Shown: positions 56,739 to 64,000 of the stretch, piece after piece | How the letters are laid out: each line of letters starts with the position of its first letter | How positions within the stretch are numbered: position 1 is the stretch's first letter | Source of the DNA: Roseibium sp. | Lineage (GTDB): Bacteria; Pseudomonadota; Alphaproteobacteria; Rhizobiales; Stappiaceae | NCBI GenBank assembly: GCA_017643215.1 | Contig: JAEPNV010000002.1 | Span: forward strand, 310,001-374,000 | DNA: 64,000 nucleotides | Direction: 5' to 3' | Made by a program: the position numbers and the translations under genes | The notes under the pieces: model-generated | Databases searched by the model: none | Seen by the model: the letters and a program-made list of their open reading frames with translations, nothing else | What the model was told of the DNA's origin: nothing

Positions 56739-58424
56739 ATGACCGACATCTATCTCCACGGTATTGAAACCATCGAGAAGAACAACGGGCCGCAGCCCGT
56801 CGCGACGATCGATACCGGCATCATCGGGCTTGTGGGCACCGCTCCGAATGCTGATGCGGTTGCATGGCCGATCAATACACCGGTGGCGGTCCATGGCTAT
56901 CAGGGTGAGATCACAAACCTAGGTACAACGGGCACGCTGGTCGATGCGATCGAAGGCATTTTCGATCAGGCCACGCGAGCCTCCCAGACCATCGTAGTGG
57001 TCCGGGTCAATGATGACGCCGATCCCAACATCGAAATGGCGAATGTCCTCGGCAACTCGCTGACAAAAACGGGGATGCACGCCCTGTTGCGGTCGCAGCC
57101 GGAATTGAACCTGAAGCCGAAGCTTCTCATCGCTCCAGGTTTTACCTCGACGCGGCCGTCCGATGGTGTCGGTTCAGTTGTCGTCACCGCTGGCGGTACC
57201 GGCTACCCAAGCGGCGCAACCCGGGTCACAGCCTCAGGCGACGGGACTGGATTCCAGGCGACGGCAACAGTCGATGCGGGTGTCGTCACCGGGATCACCG
57301 TCACGAATCCGGGATACGGTTATTCCACCGCTCCAACCCTCACGGTTACGGGCGGCGGCGACGGCGCGACGGCCACCGCACAGGTCGCCGGAGGTGTCAT
57401 CACTCAGATTCTGGTGACCAATGGCGGTGAGAACTACGAGGGCTCACCAACCGTAACGATCACCGATGGGACCGGGAGTGGCGCCACCGCGACAGCCGTT
57501 GTGACCAACGGGGCGATAACCGCGATCAATGTCACGAACGGTGGCACCCTCTACAGCGGAACGCCATCGGTGGAGATTTCCAATCCCGTGGGCTCCGGTG
57601 CAACGGCAACCGCCAACCTTGGATACGTGGCCAATCCCGTCGCTGTTGAACTATTGACCGTGGCGAACAGATTGCGTGCTGGTGTCATCGTTGATGGTCC
57701 GAACACGACGAACGAAGCCGCTGTTTCTTATCGTCTCGACTTCAACGCAACCCGGCCAATGCTGATCGTGGATCCGCACTGCAAGGTTTCCAAGAACGGC
57801 AGCATCGTCGCCCAGCCTGTTGCCGCACGTGTTGCCGGCCTCCAGGCCCGTGTCGACTACGATGAGGGGTTCTGGGTTTCGCCGTCGAACCATGTCATCG
57901 AAGGTATCGTCGGAGCGGCGCGGCCAATTGAACACAGCCTCCATGATCCATCTGCGGAGTCCCAGTACCTCAACAAGAACGAGGTCGCCACAATCGTCCG
58001 CTCACCTTCTGGCGGGTACAAGCTCTGGGGTTCCCGCAATCCGAACTCCGATGGGCTCAACGCGTTTTGGTCGGTGCGACGCGCCCACGACACGATCATC
58101 GAGTCCATCGAGCTCGCGCATGAGCCGTTCATCGACAAGCCGTTCGGCCTACAGGTGCTCCTCGACATCGCGGAGACCGTGAACAGCGCTCTCCGGCGTT
58201 GGCAGGCACTTGGCGCCACCTTGGGCGGTCGGGTCTGGCTCGATCCGTCGCTGAACACAAAAGAGACCTGGGTTTCCGGCCATCTCTACATCTCCTACGA
58301 CGCGGAAGCACCTGCTCCGATCGAGCACATCACATTCATGTTCAGCCGGAACACCGGCTACTACGAGGTGCTGGCCGACAACGTCGTGCGGGAGATCGAA
58401 CGTCTCTCCGGCCGGGTTCTCTGA
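56739..58424 (+). CDS. FI: Tail sheath protein FI with four-repeat insertion
   Basis: A 561-residue sheath subunit (P2 FI 396). The conserved core is seen at both ends: VATIDTGIIGLVGTAPNAD and GTLVDAIEGIFDQ at the N-terminus; and PVAVELLTVANRLRAGVIVDG, RPMLIVDPHCKV, SPSNHVIEGIVGA and a C-terminal LYISYDAEAPAPIEHI. Between IAPGFTSTRP (ends about 140) and the PVAVELL core (from about 300) is inserted a beta-repeat region of about 150 residues that P2 FI lacks. Sheath subunits polymerise around the tube and contract. The insertion would lie on the outer face. Confidence 0.9.
   Translation: MTDIYLHGIETIEKNNGPQPVATIDTGIIGLVGTAPNADAVAWPINTPVAVHGYQGEITNLGTTGTLVDAIEGIFDQATRASQTIVVVRVNDDADPNIEMANVLGNSLTKTGMHALLRSQPELNLKPKLLIAPGFTSTRPSDGVGSVVVTAGGTGYPSGATRVTASGDGTGFQATATVDAGVVTGITVTNPGYGYSTAPTLTVTGGGDGATATAQVAGGVITQILVTNGGENYEGSPTVTITDGTGSGATATAVVTNGAITAINVTNGGTLYSGTPSVEISNPVGSGATATANLGYVANPVAVELLTVANRLRAGVIVDGPNTTNEAAVSYRLDFNATRPMLIVDPHCKVSKNGSIVAQPVAARVAGLQARVDYDEGFWVSPSNHVIEGIVGAARPIEHSLHDPSAESQYLNKNEVATIVRSPSGGYKLWGSRNPNSDGLNAFWSVRRAHDTIIESIELAHEPFIDKPFGLQVLLDIAETVNSALRRWQALGATLGGRVWLDPSLNTKETWVSGHLYISYDAEAPAPIEHITFMFSRNTGYYEVLADNVVREIERLSGRVL
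57177..57623 (+). repeat. Four tandem 35-39-residue beta repeats inside the sheath gene
   Basis: Codons 147-295 of the sheath gene encode four imperfect repeats (about 147-182, 183-219, 220-258 and 259-295). The shared pattern is I-T-x-I-x-V-T-N-G/P-G-x-x-Y-x-x-x-P-T/S-V-T/E-I-x-x-G-x-G-S-G-A-T-A-T-A. These VTNGG...Y...P-type repeats occur in many phage and bacterial surface proteins. The repeats differ from each other at the base level, so the array is old rather than a recent slippage. Confidence 0.8.
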
Positions 58425-58458
58425 ACCATTCATCACACGCGATTGAGGAGCCAGCACG

Positions 58459-58968
58459 ATGCGGCACATTCTTCAAGGTTTCACCATGTTCATCGATGGT
58501 GAAGACTTCGGCTACGACACCGAAGAGATCGAAATCCCGATCCCGACCCCGGTCACCCAGGACTATCGGGGCGGGGGTATGGATCTCGGTGTCACCACAC
58601 CTATCGCCGCGATCCAGGCCCTTGAGATCACGGTGAAGATGGCGGGTCATTCCCCGGACATCATGAAAAAACTCGCGCGTGGTCCCGGCCAAACCTCCAG
58701 GGTCATCTTCCGCGGCTCCGTCTTGGCCGAAAGCAACTCCGGCACCGAGGCACATGTCTGCGTGGTCGAGGGCTCCGCCAATGGCGGGTCACGGGATCGC
58801 TGGCAGCGTGGCGAGAAATCCGGCCTGGAATTCATCATCAACGGAATCCTCTACTTCCGTTACGAGGCCGATAACGAGGTCATCCATGAGCTGCAGGCCT
58901 GGCCGCCGAAGCGCATTGTCAATGGCCTTGACCAGATCGCAAGCATCAACCGGGATCTCGGGTACTGA
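58459..58968 (+). CDS. FII: Tail tube protein FII
   Basis: A 169-residue tube subunit, close to P2 FII (172). It reads RHILQGFTMFIDGEDFGYDTEEIEIP, then DYRGGGMDLGVTTPIAAIQALEITVKMAG and a C-terminal RYEADNEVIHELQAWPPKRIVNGLDQ, as expected for the tube fold. Hexamers stack inside the sheath to make the DNA channel. GAGGAGCC lies before the ATG, and the gene follows the sheath gene by 34 bases as in P2. Confidence 0.93.
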   Translation: MRHILQGFTMFIDGEDFGYDTEEIEIPIPTPVTQDYRGGGMDLGVTTPIAAIQALEITVKMAGHSPDIMKKLARGPGQTSRVIFRGSVLAESNSGTEAHVCVVEGSANGGSRDRWQRGEKSGLEFIINGILYFRYEADNEVIHELQAWPPKRIVNGLDQIASINRDLGY

Positions 58969-58970
58969 GC

Positions 58971-59372
58971 ATGACCAAAGTTGTAAAGGCCGCGAGCCCG
59001 GAACAGATCCGGGCCGCCGAGGAACAAGCGGCGAAACCGCCACCCAAGTATGTCGGTGAAACGAAACGGGAGAAGGCCATCGAGTTGGCATTTCCCATCG
59101 AGTTCGACGGCAAGGTCTATTCGGAACTGACCGTTCGTCGGATGACCGGCCGGGATTTGAAATCTCTTCAACAACATCAGAACAAGAATGAAGATGAGGC
59201 GGAGACCTTCCTTCTCTCGATCATGACAGGGGCACCTGTCGAGGTCATCAACTATCTTGATGGCGACGACTATCTGTCCGTCATGGAGGCAGCCGAGCCT
59301 TTTTTGCCCCGCCGCATCCTGGAGGAGGCAAAGCGAACTGCTTCCGCTGGGCGGAATACGCAGCATTCGTAG
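58971..59372 (+). CDS. E: Tail assembly chaperone E (unshifted product)
   Basis: A 133-residue chaperone, longer than P2 gpE (91). The core IELAFPIEFDGKVYSELTVRRMTGRDLKSL is the hallmark of the family, which binds the tape measure during tail growth. The frame ends at TAG 59370..59372. Ribosomes that slip at the T TTT TTG heptamer near its end enter the overlapping E' frame. Confidence 0.9.
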   Translation: MTKVVKAASPEQIRAAEEQAAKPPPKYVGETKREKAIELAFPIEFDGKVYSELTVRRMTGRDLKSLQQHQNKNEDEAETFLLSIMTGAPVEVINYLDGDDYLSVMEAAEPFLPRRILEEAKRTASAGRNTQHS

Positions 59373-59503
59373 CGGCAACACTTCACTTCAACCGGACCGA
59401 TCTGCTCGACATGCCGTTCGATGAGCTTGTCGAAATCTGGTTTCCCGAGGCGCAGAAGATTTTCGAGGCGATACGATGTCCGTGGCACGCGAAGCGAAGC
59501 TGA
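58971..59503 (+). CDS. E': Tail assembly protein E+E' by programmed -1 frameshift
   Basis: The heptamer T TTT TTG at 59300..59306 is in the exact frame for a -1 slip: codons CCT TTT TTG become T TTT TT with G reread. The shifted frame stays open to TGA 59501..59503 and encodes 65 further residues, including CFRWAEYAAFVAATLHFNRTDLLDMP and FDELVEIWFPEAQKIF, the E'-type ending. The fusion has 177 residues and overlaps the tape-measure start by 28 bases. A downstream stem was not modelled. In P2 the same T6G site works. Confidence 0.82.
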
Positions 59504-62127
59504 TCATGCGCCTGATCGACCGGGTGAGTGGCCCCGCAAGGGCCATCACCGGGTCGTTGACGACGCTCGGAACTGTAAGCAAGACGCTCGGCGGCGCCAG
59601 CATGGCCGGGGCGAGGGCCTTTGCCCATCTCGGCCGGTCCGCGCGGCGAGCGTCATACGATACCGCTCTATTGTCCGCACCAATCCTGGCCGGCGCCAGT
59701 GCCGCCGCACGATCGGTCTATGACTACGAGAAAATGGGCAACGCGGCCGAAGCGGTCGGTCGTCTAACCGAGGAGCAGCGCGAAAGGCTGGAAGCCCTGG
59801 GCAAGCAGCTCAATGCCCGCTATCCGTTCCTGAACAAGGACATCCTCGACGCTTCATTCGAGCTTGGCCGCGCCGGCATGACCTTCAAACAGATCATGGG
59901 TGGGCTAGAGGACACGCTCAACACATCGCTCGCCGGCGATATCGCGTTGGGAAAGACGGCCGACATCATGACCAACGTGGCGCAAGCCATGCGGCTCCCG
60001 ATGGAATCCACGGAACAGACGTCGAAGACGATGCAGCGGATCTCCGATGTTCTCGCTTACGCTGCGACGCGGTCGAATACCAGTATAGAGGAAATGGCGG
60101 TCGCCTTCCGGTATGTGGCGCCTCTCGCGGCGGCAACAGGCATGAGCCTGGAGCAGATGGCAACGGCCACCATGATGCTCGCCAATAACGGTATCAAGGG
60201 TTCCAACGCCGGTACCGGTCTGAGGTTCGCGCTGATCCGGATGATCAAGCCGACGAAGGACGCCATGGCGGCGTTCGAACGGCTCAATATCAACATCAAG
60301 GATTATGTAAAGGGCGCGCAAACCATCACCGGCGAACAGCTGGCCAATGCCCTGTCGCTTGAGGGGATCGACGCCTCAGGGCTCATCCCGGAAATGGACG
60401 ATCTTCTCAAGAACCCGAAGTTCTCCAAGGCGCCAGCCAAAATGGTCGCTCAGTTGACCGATCTTATTTCTGCGGAGCTCGGGGACGAAGGTGTCCTGCC
60501 AAGGAACGTCCTCGCAGATGCCCTTTCCAAGAACCTCACCGTTCTCGGAACCCAGGTCGATCTCCAGGGCTTCCTCAACGCAGTGCGGGACAATCCCGAT
60601 GCTGAGGCATTGTTCCCTGTTATCTTCGGGGCCAGGCACGCAGCCAAGATCATGGCTGTCATGGCCGGAGACTTCGACGGCACGCTGTCGAAGATGGAGG
60701 AAAGCTACAAAGGCGCGGCCGACCGGATGTCAAGGATCCGGATGAAAGGTGTGGTCGGTGACTGGGCTCACTTGAGAGCCGTGATCGACAACTTCATCAT
60801 GATGCTTTCCGATTCCGGTGTGCTGAATAGCGCGATGACGGCGATCCGCGAGTTCACTGGTGCTGTCGGGGCCGTTGCCAGCCTCAATCCCGCGCTCCTG
60901 GAGTTTGGCACATATGCACTGCTGGCGCTTGGAGCCCTTGCACCGCTTGGATTTGCCGTTGCCGGCGTTGCCGCGGCAGTCGGTTTCCTGATCAATCCGT
61001 TGACCTGGGCGGTCGGTGGTTTCGCCGCGCTCACCGGCTATCTCGCCGTGAAGAACTGGAAGAGTATCACATCGGCCGTTGAGGGTTTCTCGACATCGTT
61101 CCAGAGAAACATGGGGCCAAAAACCCAACAGCTGGTTGACAGGCTCGGGCAGAAGGTCCGCGAGTTCTACGGCTGGGTCACAGGAGATCGGGAAGCCGGG
61201 TCGGAGTGGAGGTGGCGCAAGAGCGGGGCAAGCTGGGGCAAATGGCTGGCCGAGCGTGTCGAGTACGAAATTTCAGAGGTGCAAGCTCTTTATTCGGAGT
61301 TCGAGGCGGCCGGCCGTAACGTTGCCAGCTGGTTCAAAAAGGGCTGGGAAACCCTCGGTTCTATCGATTGGGACCGCTATCTCGATCTGGACTACGCCTA
61401 CGAGAAGATCACTCAGTTTTTCAAGTTCCTCGGTGATGTCCTCAACAGTCTGGTCGGTGCGCCAGACATGTCCGATACCGACAATATCCTTGCACAGGCG
61501 GCTTTCTTCGCAGCTGCCGAAAGGCGTTCCCGTGAAGGGCCCTTGGCCGCGCGTCCGGATGCCAGGAAAACCGCCGACGAGGCCGGAGCCGCAATAGACA
61601 AGCACACCAAGGACTGGCCACAGGCAGCGAAGGACGCCCTGGACCGCTATACCATAGAGATCATTCGCAGCGGTGATAAGACCTCGGCAGAGGCGCGTGC
61701 GCTGGCCGAACGGGTCAAGGCCGAACTGGGAATCACGGTCAAGCCGATCATCGATCAGTCGTCACTCGATGCCACCATGGACAAGGCAGCGCGGATTGGC
61801 CAGATGCTGAAGTCCTTGGGTGTATCCGTCGGAACAGGTCCAACGCCGGCACCTGCCATCGCGGGCGAGCGTGCCCATGGCGGCCCTGTCCTTGCCAGGC
61901 GGACATATCTTGTTGGTGAAAAGGGGCCTGAGCTCTTCACGCCGTCTGGCGCCGGCCGCATTCATCCGAATTCGTCGCTTCCCGGCGGTCCGGTAACGAT
62001 TCAGAACACGTTCCATGTGTCATCCGCTGATCCACTCCAGGCGGCCCGCGAAATCGGGCGTGTCCTGGAGCGGCAGTTGTCTCGCTCACAACAGCGGGCG
62101 CTCGACGGACGTCCTTCCTACGACTGA
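59476..62127 (+). CDS. T: Tail tape measure protein T
   Basis: An 883-residue tape measure protein (P2 T is 815). The N-terminal region has long helices and the family's VTDVATRSNTSIEEMAVAFRYVAPLAAATGM-like block (about 195-235). Hydrophobic segments around 475-525 (ALLALGALAPLGFAVAGVAAA and following) can insert in the host membrane during DNA ejection. The C-terminus has the common EKGPELFTPSGAGRIHP end. It sets tail length and starts 28 bases inside the E' frame. Confidence 0.93.
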   Translation: MSVAREAKLIMRLIDRVSGPARAITGSLTTLGTVSKTLGGASMAGARAFAHLGRSARRASYDTALLSAPILAGASAAARSVYDYEKMGNAAEAVGRLTEEQRERLEALGKQLNARYPFLNKDILDASFELGRAGMTFKQIMGGLEDTLNTSLAGDIALGKTADIMTNVAQAMRLPMESTEQTSKTMQRISDVLAYAATRSNTSIEEMAVAFRYVAPLAAATGMSLEQMATATMMLANNGIKGSNAGTGLRFALIRMIKPTKDAMAAFERLNINIKDYVKGAQTITGEQLANALSLEGIDASGLIPEMDDLLKNPKFSKAPAKMVAQLTDLISAELGDEGVLPRNVLADALSKNLTVLGTQVDLQGFLNAVRDNPDAEALFPVIFGARHAAKIMAVMAGDFDGTLSKMEESYKGAADRMSRIRMKGVVGDWAHLRAVIDNFIMMLSDSGVLNSAMTAIREFTGAVGAVASLNPALLEFGTYALLALGALAPLGFAVAGVAAAVGFLINPLTWAVGGFAALTGYLAVKNWKSITSAVEGFSTSFQRNMGPKTQQLVDRLGQKVREFYGWVTGDREAGSEWRWRKSGASWGKWLAERVEYEISEVQALYSEFEAAGRNVASWFKKGWETLGSIDWDRYLDLDYAYEKITQFFKFLGDVLNSLVGAPDMSDTDNILAQAAFFAAAERRSREGPLAARPDARKTADEAGAAIDKHTKDWPQAAKDALDRYTIEIIRSGDKTSAEARALAERVKAELGITVKPIIDQSSLDATMDKAARIGQMLKSLGVSVGTGPTPAPAIAGERAHGGPVLARRTYLVGEKGPELFTPSGAGRIHPNSSLPGGPVTIQNTFHVSSADPLQAAREIGRVLERQLSRSQQRALDGRPSYD

Positions 62128-62135
62128 GGTCAGCC

Positions 62136-62570
62136 ATGCTTATGGGTTGGGGACCATTCCGGTTCACCGTGCCGACCTATTCGGTCGAGCAGCTGAAACG
62201 TAATACGGCCGCAAGGGTCCAGAGCGCGCCGGTGGTCGGCGGACGGCCGATCACGCATCTGCTGGGGGCTGGTGAGGAAACGATCAGTCTGGAGTCCACG
62301 TTCTTCCCCCATCATCTCAACAAGGGCGGCCTGTCTCAGCTGAGCGGCGTCAGGGACGCCGTAACGGCTCAGACTCCACATCTTCTCGTGCATGTCAGTG
62401 GTCTGGTCTTCGGCCGCTGGGTGGCAACCGCGGTCGACGAAGGCCAGACCACTTTCGCGGCCGACGGATTGCCCTGTGAGGTCACGACAACGCTTGAGTT
62501 GACCCGATACATTTCCGGCGGGATCCCGATTGGATCCGGCGGAACAGTTCCGTTCGTCAATGTGTTCTGA
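62136..62570 (+). CDS. U: Tail protein U
   Basis: A 144-residue homologue of P2 gpU (159). Diagnostic parts are MGWGPFRFTVPTYSVEQLKRNTAARV, the RPITHLLGAGEETISLESTFFP strand pair, and FGRWVATAVDEGQTTFAADGLPCEVTTTLEL. It caps or joins the tail. The ATG follows GAGGTCAGCC, and the stop overlaps the D start (TGATG). Confidence 0.92.
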   Translation: MLMGWGPFRFTVPTYSVEQLKRNTAARVQSAPVVGGRPITHLLGAGEETISLESTFFPHHLNKGGLSQLSGVRDAVTAQTPHLLVHVSGLVFGRWVATAVDEGQTTFAADGLPCEVTTTLELTRYISGGIPIGSGGTVPFVNVF

Positions 62571-63571
62571 TGCGGCCGTATTTCGATATCTCCGCTGGTG
62601 GTCAGAGCATCACCGGTCCTCTATCCCAATTCAGTTTGGCGCTGACCATCGTCGATAGCTCCGGGAAGAATGCCGATAATCTGCAGCTCGATGTCTCGGA
62701 TCCCAATGGTGTCTTCGCGGTCCCGTCTACCGGCCAGACTCTCGGCGCCATAGCCGGGTATGTCGACCAGGTCAGGAACTTTGGCGACTTCATTGTCGAC
62801 CAGGTTTCCTTTGCCGGATATCCCCAGACGATCACGGTTTCGGCACAGTCCGCCGATGCGATGTCGGCGCAAAAGCAGAAGCGGACGGAGTCATACACCA
62901 GGGAAGAGTATCCGACCTATGGCAGCATCTTCCAAAAGCTCGCCGGCCGGAACGGACTGAGCCTCGCGATCTCTCCATCCCTGGCCTCAAAGACCGTCGT
63001 CTATGAAGCCCAATCCGAAGAGGATGACATCGCTTTTGCGACACGCATCGCAAAGAAGATCGATGGCGGGGTCACGGTCAAATCCGGCCGGCTTGTGGTC
63101 ATCCAGAACGGCGCCGGCCTTTCCGCATCCGGCTTGTCGCTTCCCTCGATCGTCGTGGCGCCCGGGCTCAATCTCCTGGCCGATGGAGGCGGCTACCAGG
63201 TCACGCTGGTCGACAAGCCGAAACACGGAACGGTCAAAGCGACATGGTTCGATCGGCAGAAGGCAAGGAACACTGTTGTCATCAAGGAAACGGGCAGCTC
63301 CGGACCGGAGTTCGTCATCCGCCAGCCGTTCCAAAGCGAAGAGGATGCCACCAAAGCCGCGGAAGCCAAGGTCAAGGAGCTCTCCAGGGCAGGGGGCAGC
63401 GCCACGTTTTCGATCGCGGGTGATCCCTATGCCCAAGCGGAGGCATTTGTCCAGGTCGCCGGTGTCAGGCCGGGTGTTGATGGGCCGTGGAGGGCAAAGA
63501 CTGTGTCCCACTACTGGTCTGGATCCAAGGCGTACACGACGACGCTGGAATGCGAGATCCCGACGGCATAA
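62570..63571 (+). CDS. D: Late control / tail hub protein D
   Basis: A 333-residue homologue of P2 gpD (387), the baseplate hub that holds the spike. Family segments include VDSSGKNADNLQLDVSDPNGVFAVPSTGQTL at the N-terminus, then FGDFIVDQVSFAGYPQTITVSAQSADAM, SYTREEYPTYGSIFQKLAGRNGLSLAI, and a C-terminal GDPYAQAEAFVQVAGVRPGVDGPW. In P2 it is the last gene of the tail set, here it is followed by X. Confidence 0.92.
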   Translation: MRPYFDISAGGQSITGPLSQFSLALTIVDSSGKNADNLQLDVSDPNGVFAVPSTGQTLGAIAGYVDQVRNFGDFIVDQVSFAGYPQTITVSAQSADAMSAQKQKRTESYTREEYPTYGSIFQKLAGRNGLSLAISPSLASKTVVYEAQSEEDDIAFATRIAKKIDGGVTVKSGRLVVIQNGAGLSASGLSLPSIVVAPGLNLLADGGGYQVTLVDKPKHGTVKATWFDRQKARNTVVIKETGSSGPEFVIRQPFQSEEDATKAAEAKVKELSRAGGSATFSIAGDPYAQAEAFVQVAGVRPGVDGPWRAKTVSHYWSGSKAYTTTLECEIPTA

Positions 63572-63583
63572 CAGGAGCACGGG

Positions 63584-63811
63584 ATGCAATTCGACATCTC
63601 ACCAAGTGGGGTCGCGACATACGTGACCGCCGAGAACGATATGGTCGACCTCATCGCCTGGAACTACTACGGGCGGCATGCAACCGTTGCGGTCCTCGAC
63701 GCCAATCCCGGGCTTGCCGAGCACGGACCGCACTTACCGGCCGGTCTCACGATCACGCTGCCGCAGCTTCCATCTGAACCGCCGGCGCCGACGATATCCC
63801 TCTGGGATTGA
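63584..63811 (+). CDS. X: Tail protein X (LysM-like)
   Basis: A 75-residue LysM-type protein (P2 X 67). DMVDLIAWNYYGRHATVAVLDANPGLAEHGPHLPAGLTITLP is the typical stretch: a helix-turn pattern, then an N-P-G-L-A turn and the final strand. Such proteins bind peptidoglycan and locate at the tail tip or tube. GGAGCACGG precedes the ATG. In P2, X lies elsewhere in the tail cluster; here it follows D. Confidence 0.9.
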   Translation: MQFDISPSGVATYVTAENDMVDLIAWNYYGRHATVAVLDANPGLAEHGPHLPAGLTITLPQLPSEPPAPTISLWD

Positions 63812-63833
63812 TCATCTCCACACGACGACCACG

Positions 63834-63856
63834 GGCCCGCCTTGCGCGGGCCTTTT
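63834..63856 (+). terminator. Rho-independent terminator between tail and lysis genes
   Basis: A seven-base stem GGCCCGC (63834..63840) / GCGGGCC (63846..63852) is followed by four T residues. It lies 22 bases after the X stop and 19 bases before the endolysin ATG. The endolysin may rely on antiterminated late transcription. Confidence 0.85.
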
Positions 63857-63874
63857 CATTGGGAAGGTAGACGC

Positions 63875-64000
63875 ATGACGGAAGTCAGCAAAAAGGGATT
63901 GGCCTTCATTGCATCGCATGAGGGTTTCGTCGGCCGGGCTTATCTCGACCCGGTCGGAATCATCACCATCGGATACGGTTTCACAATGCGCAGCGGCGTC
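63875..64000 (+). CDS. Endolysin, GH24-type lysozyme (5' part, cut by window end)
   Basis: The first 42 residues are visible. SHEGFVGRAYLDPVGIITIGYGF is the catalytic signature of GH24 muramidases: Glu at residue 16 is the acid catalyst, and Asp/Thr of the LDPVGIITIGYG motif form the rest of the site. The enzyme cleaves the glycan chain of peptidoglycan at lysis. No signal-anchor is seen at the N-terminus, so it needs a holin, which must lie beyond 64000. The GGAAGGT site precedes the ATG. Confidence 0.9.
   Translation, partial: MTEVSKKGLAFIASHEGFVGRAYLDPVGIITIGYGFTMRSGV

Larger units (their letters stand above)
3145..64000. mobile_element. Temperate phage (prophage), left end near 3145, right end outside window
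   Basis: The segment carries integrase, excisionase-like gene, repressor, Cro-like gene, replication genes, recombination genes, a lambda-like head module and a P2-like contractile tail module in a conventional lysogenic-phage order. All structural genes expected from small terminase to late control protein D and tail protein X are intact, which suggests a complete rather than decayed prophage. The left boundary is inferred from the tRNA-Lys gene and from the integrase whose 3' end faces it, as in lambda, where int reads towards attP. The right attachment site is not in the window, so the exact core cannot be fixed. Confidence 0.9.

Overview
The window is most of a temperate tailed-phage genome (prophage) in a high-GC bacterium. 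The host is probably an alphaproteobacterium, likely Hyphomicrobiales (Rhizobiales). This rests on the codon style, on the XRE regulator at 6017..6418 (a form typical of that order) and on the general gene style; no host housekeeping gene is present to confirm it. The prophage begins close to a tRNA-Lys(TTT) gene (3069..3144, minus strand) and is still running at base 64000, which falls inside an endolysin gene. Left of the tRNA, 1..3068 holds only a second tyrosine recombinase (1271..2518) in otherwise apparently non-coding DNA, so the tRNA sits between two integrases that both read towards it.

Layout. (1) 3245..12384, minus strand: the leftward early operon. It holds an AAA/SMC-like ATPase, a RecE-like nuclease, a RecT-like annealing protein, two DnaQ-fold proteins, an HNH-like protein, an XRE regulator, several small proteins, an excisionase-like protein and the integrase, many of them joined by 4-base ATGA overlaps. 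(2) 12385..15011: the immunity region. It has an operator-bearing leftward promoter, an AT-richer accessory cassette (GNAT-like protein, PAS-like protein, small protein), a XRE repressor without a self-cleavage domain, and a divergent operator. (3) 15012..21802, plus strand: the rightward early/replication operon (Cro-like protein, MT-A70 methyltransferase, Rha-type regulator, RMF-domain protein, RuvC-like resolvase, Toprim primase, DnaB-like helicase, small genes). (4) 21799..34118, mostly minus strand: an accessory block with a DUF4942 methyltransferase, a sliding clamp (DnaN homologue), a CobS/CobT-like MoxR + VWA/metallopeptidase pair with a DUF3150 protein, two secreted proteins and many small unknown genes. 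(5) 34119..35525: about 1.4 kb without a convincing gene, with a bidirectional terminator, repressor-type half sites, a short putative leader ended by a terminator, and a possible cos site. (6) 35526..63811, plus strand: the late operon. The head module is lambda-like (Nu1, GpA terminase, gpW, gpB portal, protease-capsid fusion, decoration protein). The tail is contractile and P2-like (V, W, J, I, a large fibre/adhesin block, sheath FI, tube FII, E/E', tape measure T, U, D, X). (7) 63875 onwards: lysis, starting with a GH24-type endolysin cut by the window end.

How it fits together. The same TGGATT-N3-AATCCA operator lies at the leftward promoter (12443..12457) and at the repressor/Cro promoter (14955..14969). 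A related 18-bp element recurs at 34888..34905, upstream of the late genes. One repressor could therefore hold all three transcription units. The most unusual items are the sheath protein with a four-repeat surface insertion, the phage-borne MoxR/VWA/DUF3150 module, the accessory cassette inside the immunity region, the large untranslated regulatory region before the late genes, and a well-formed T TTT TTG frameshift site joining E to E'.
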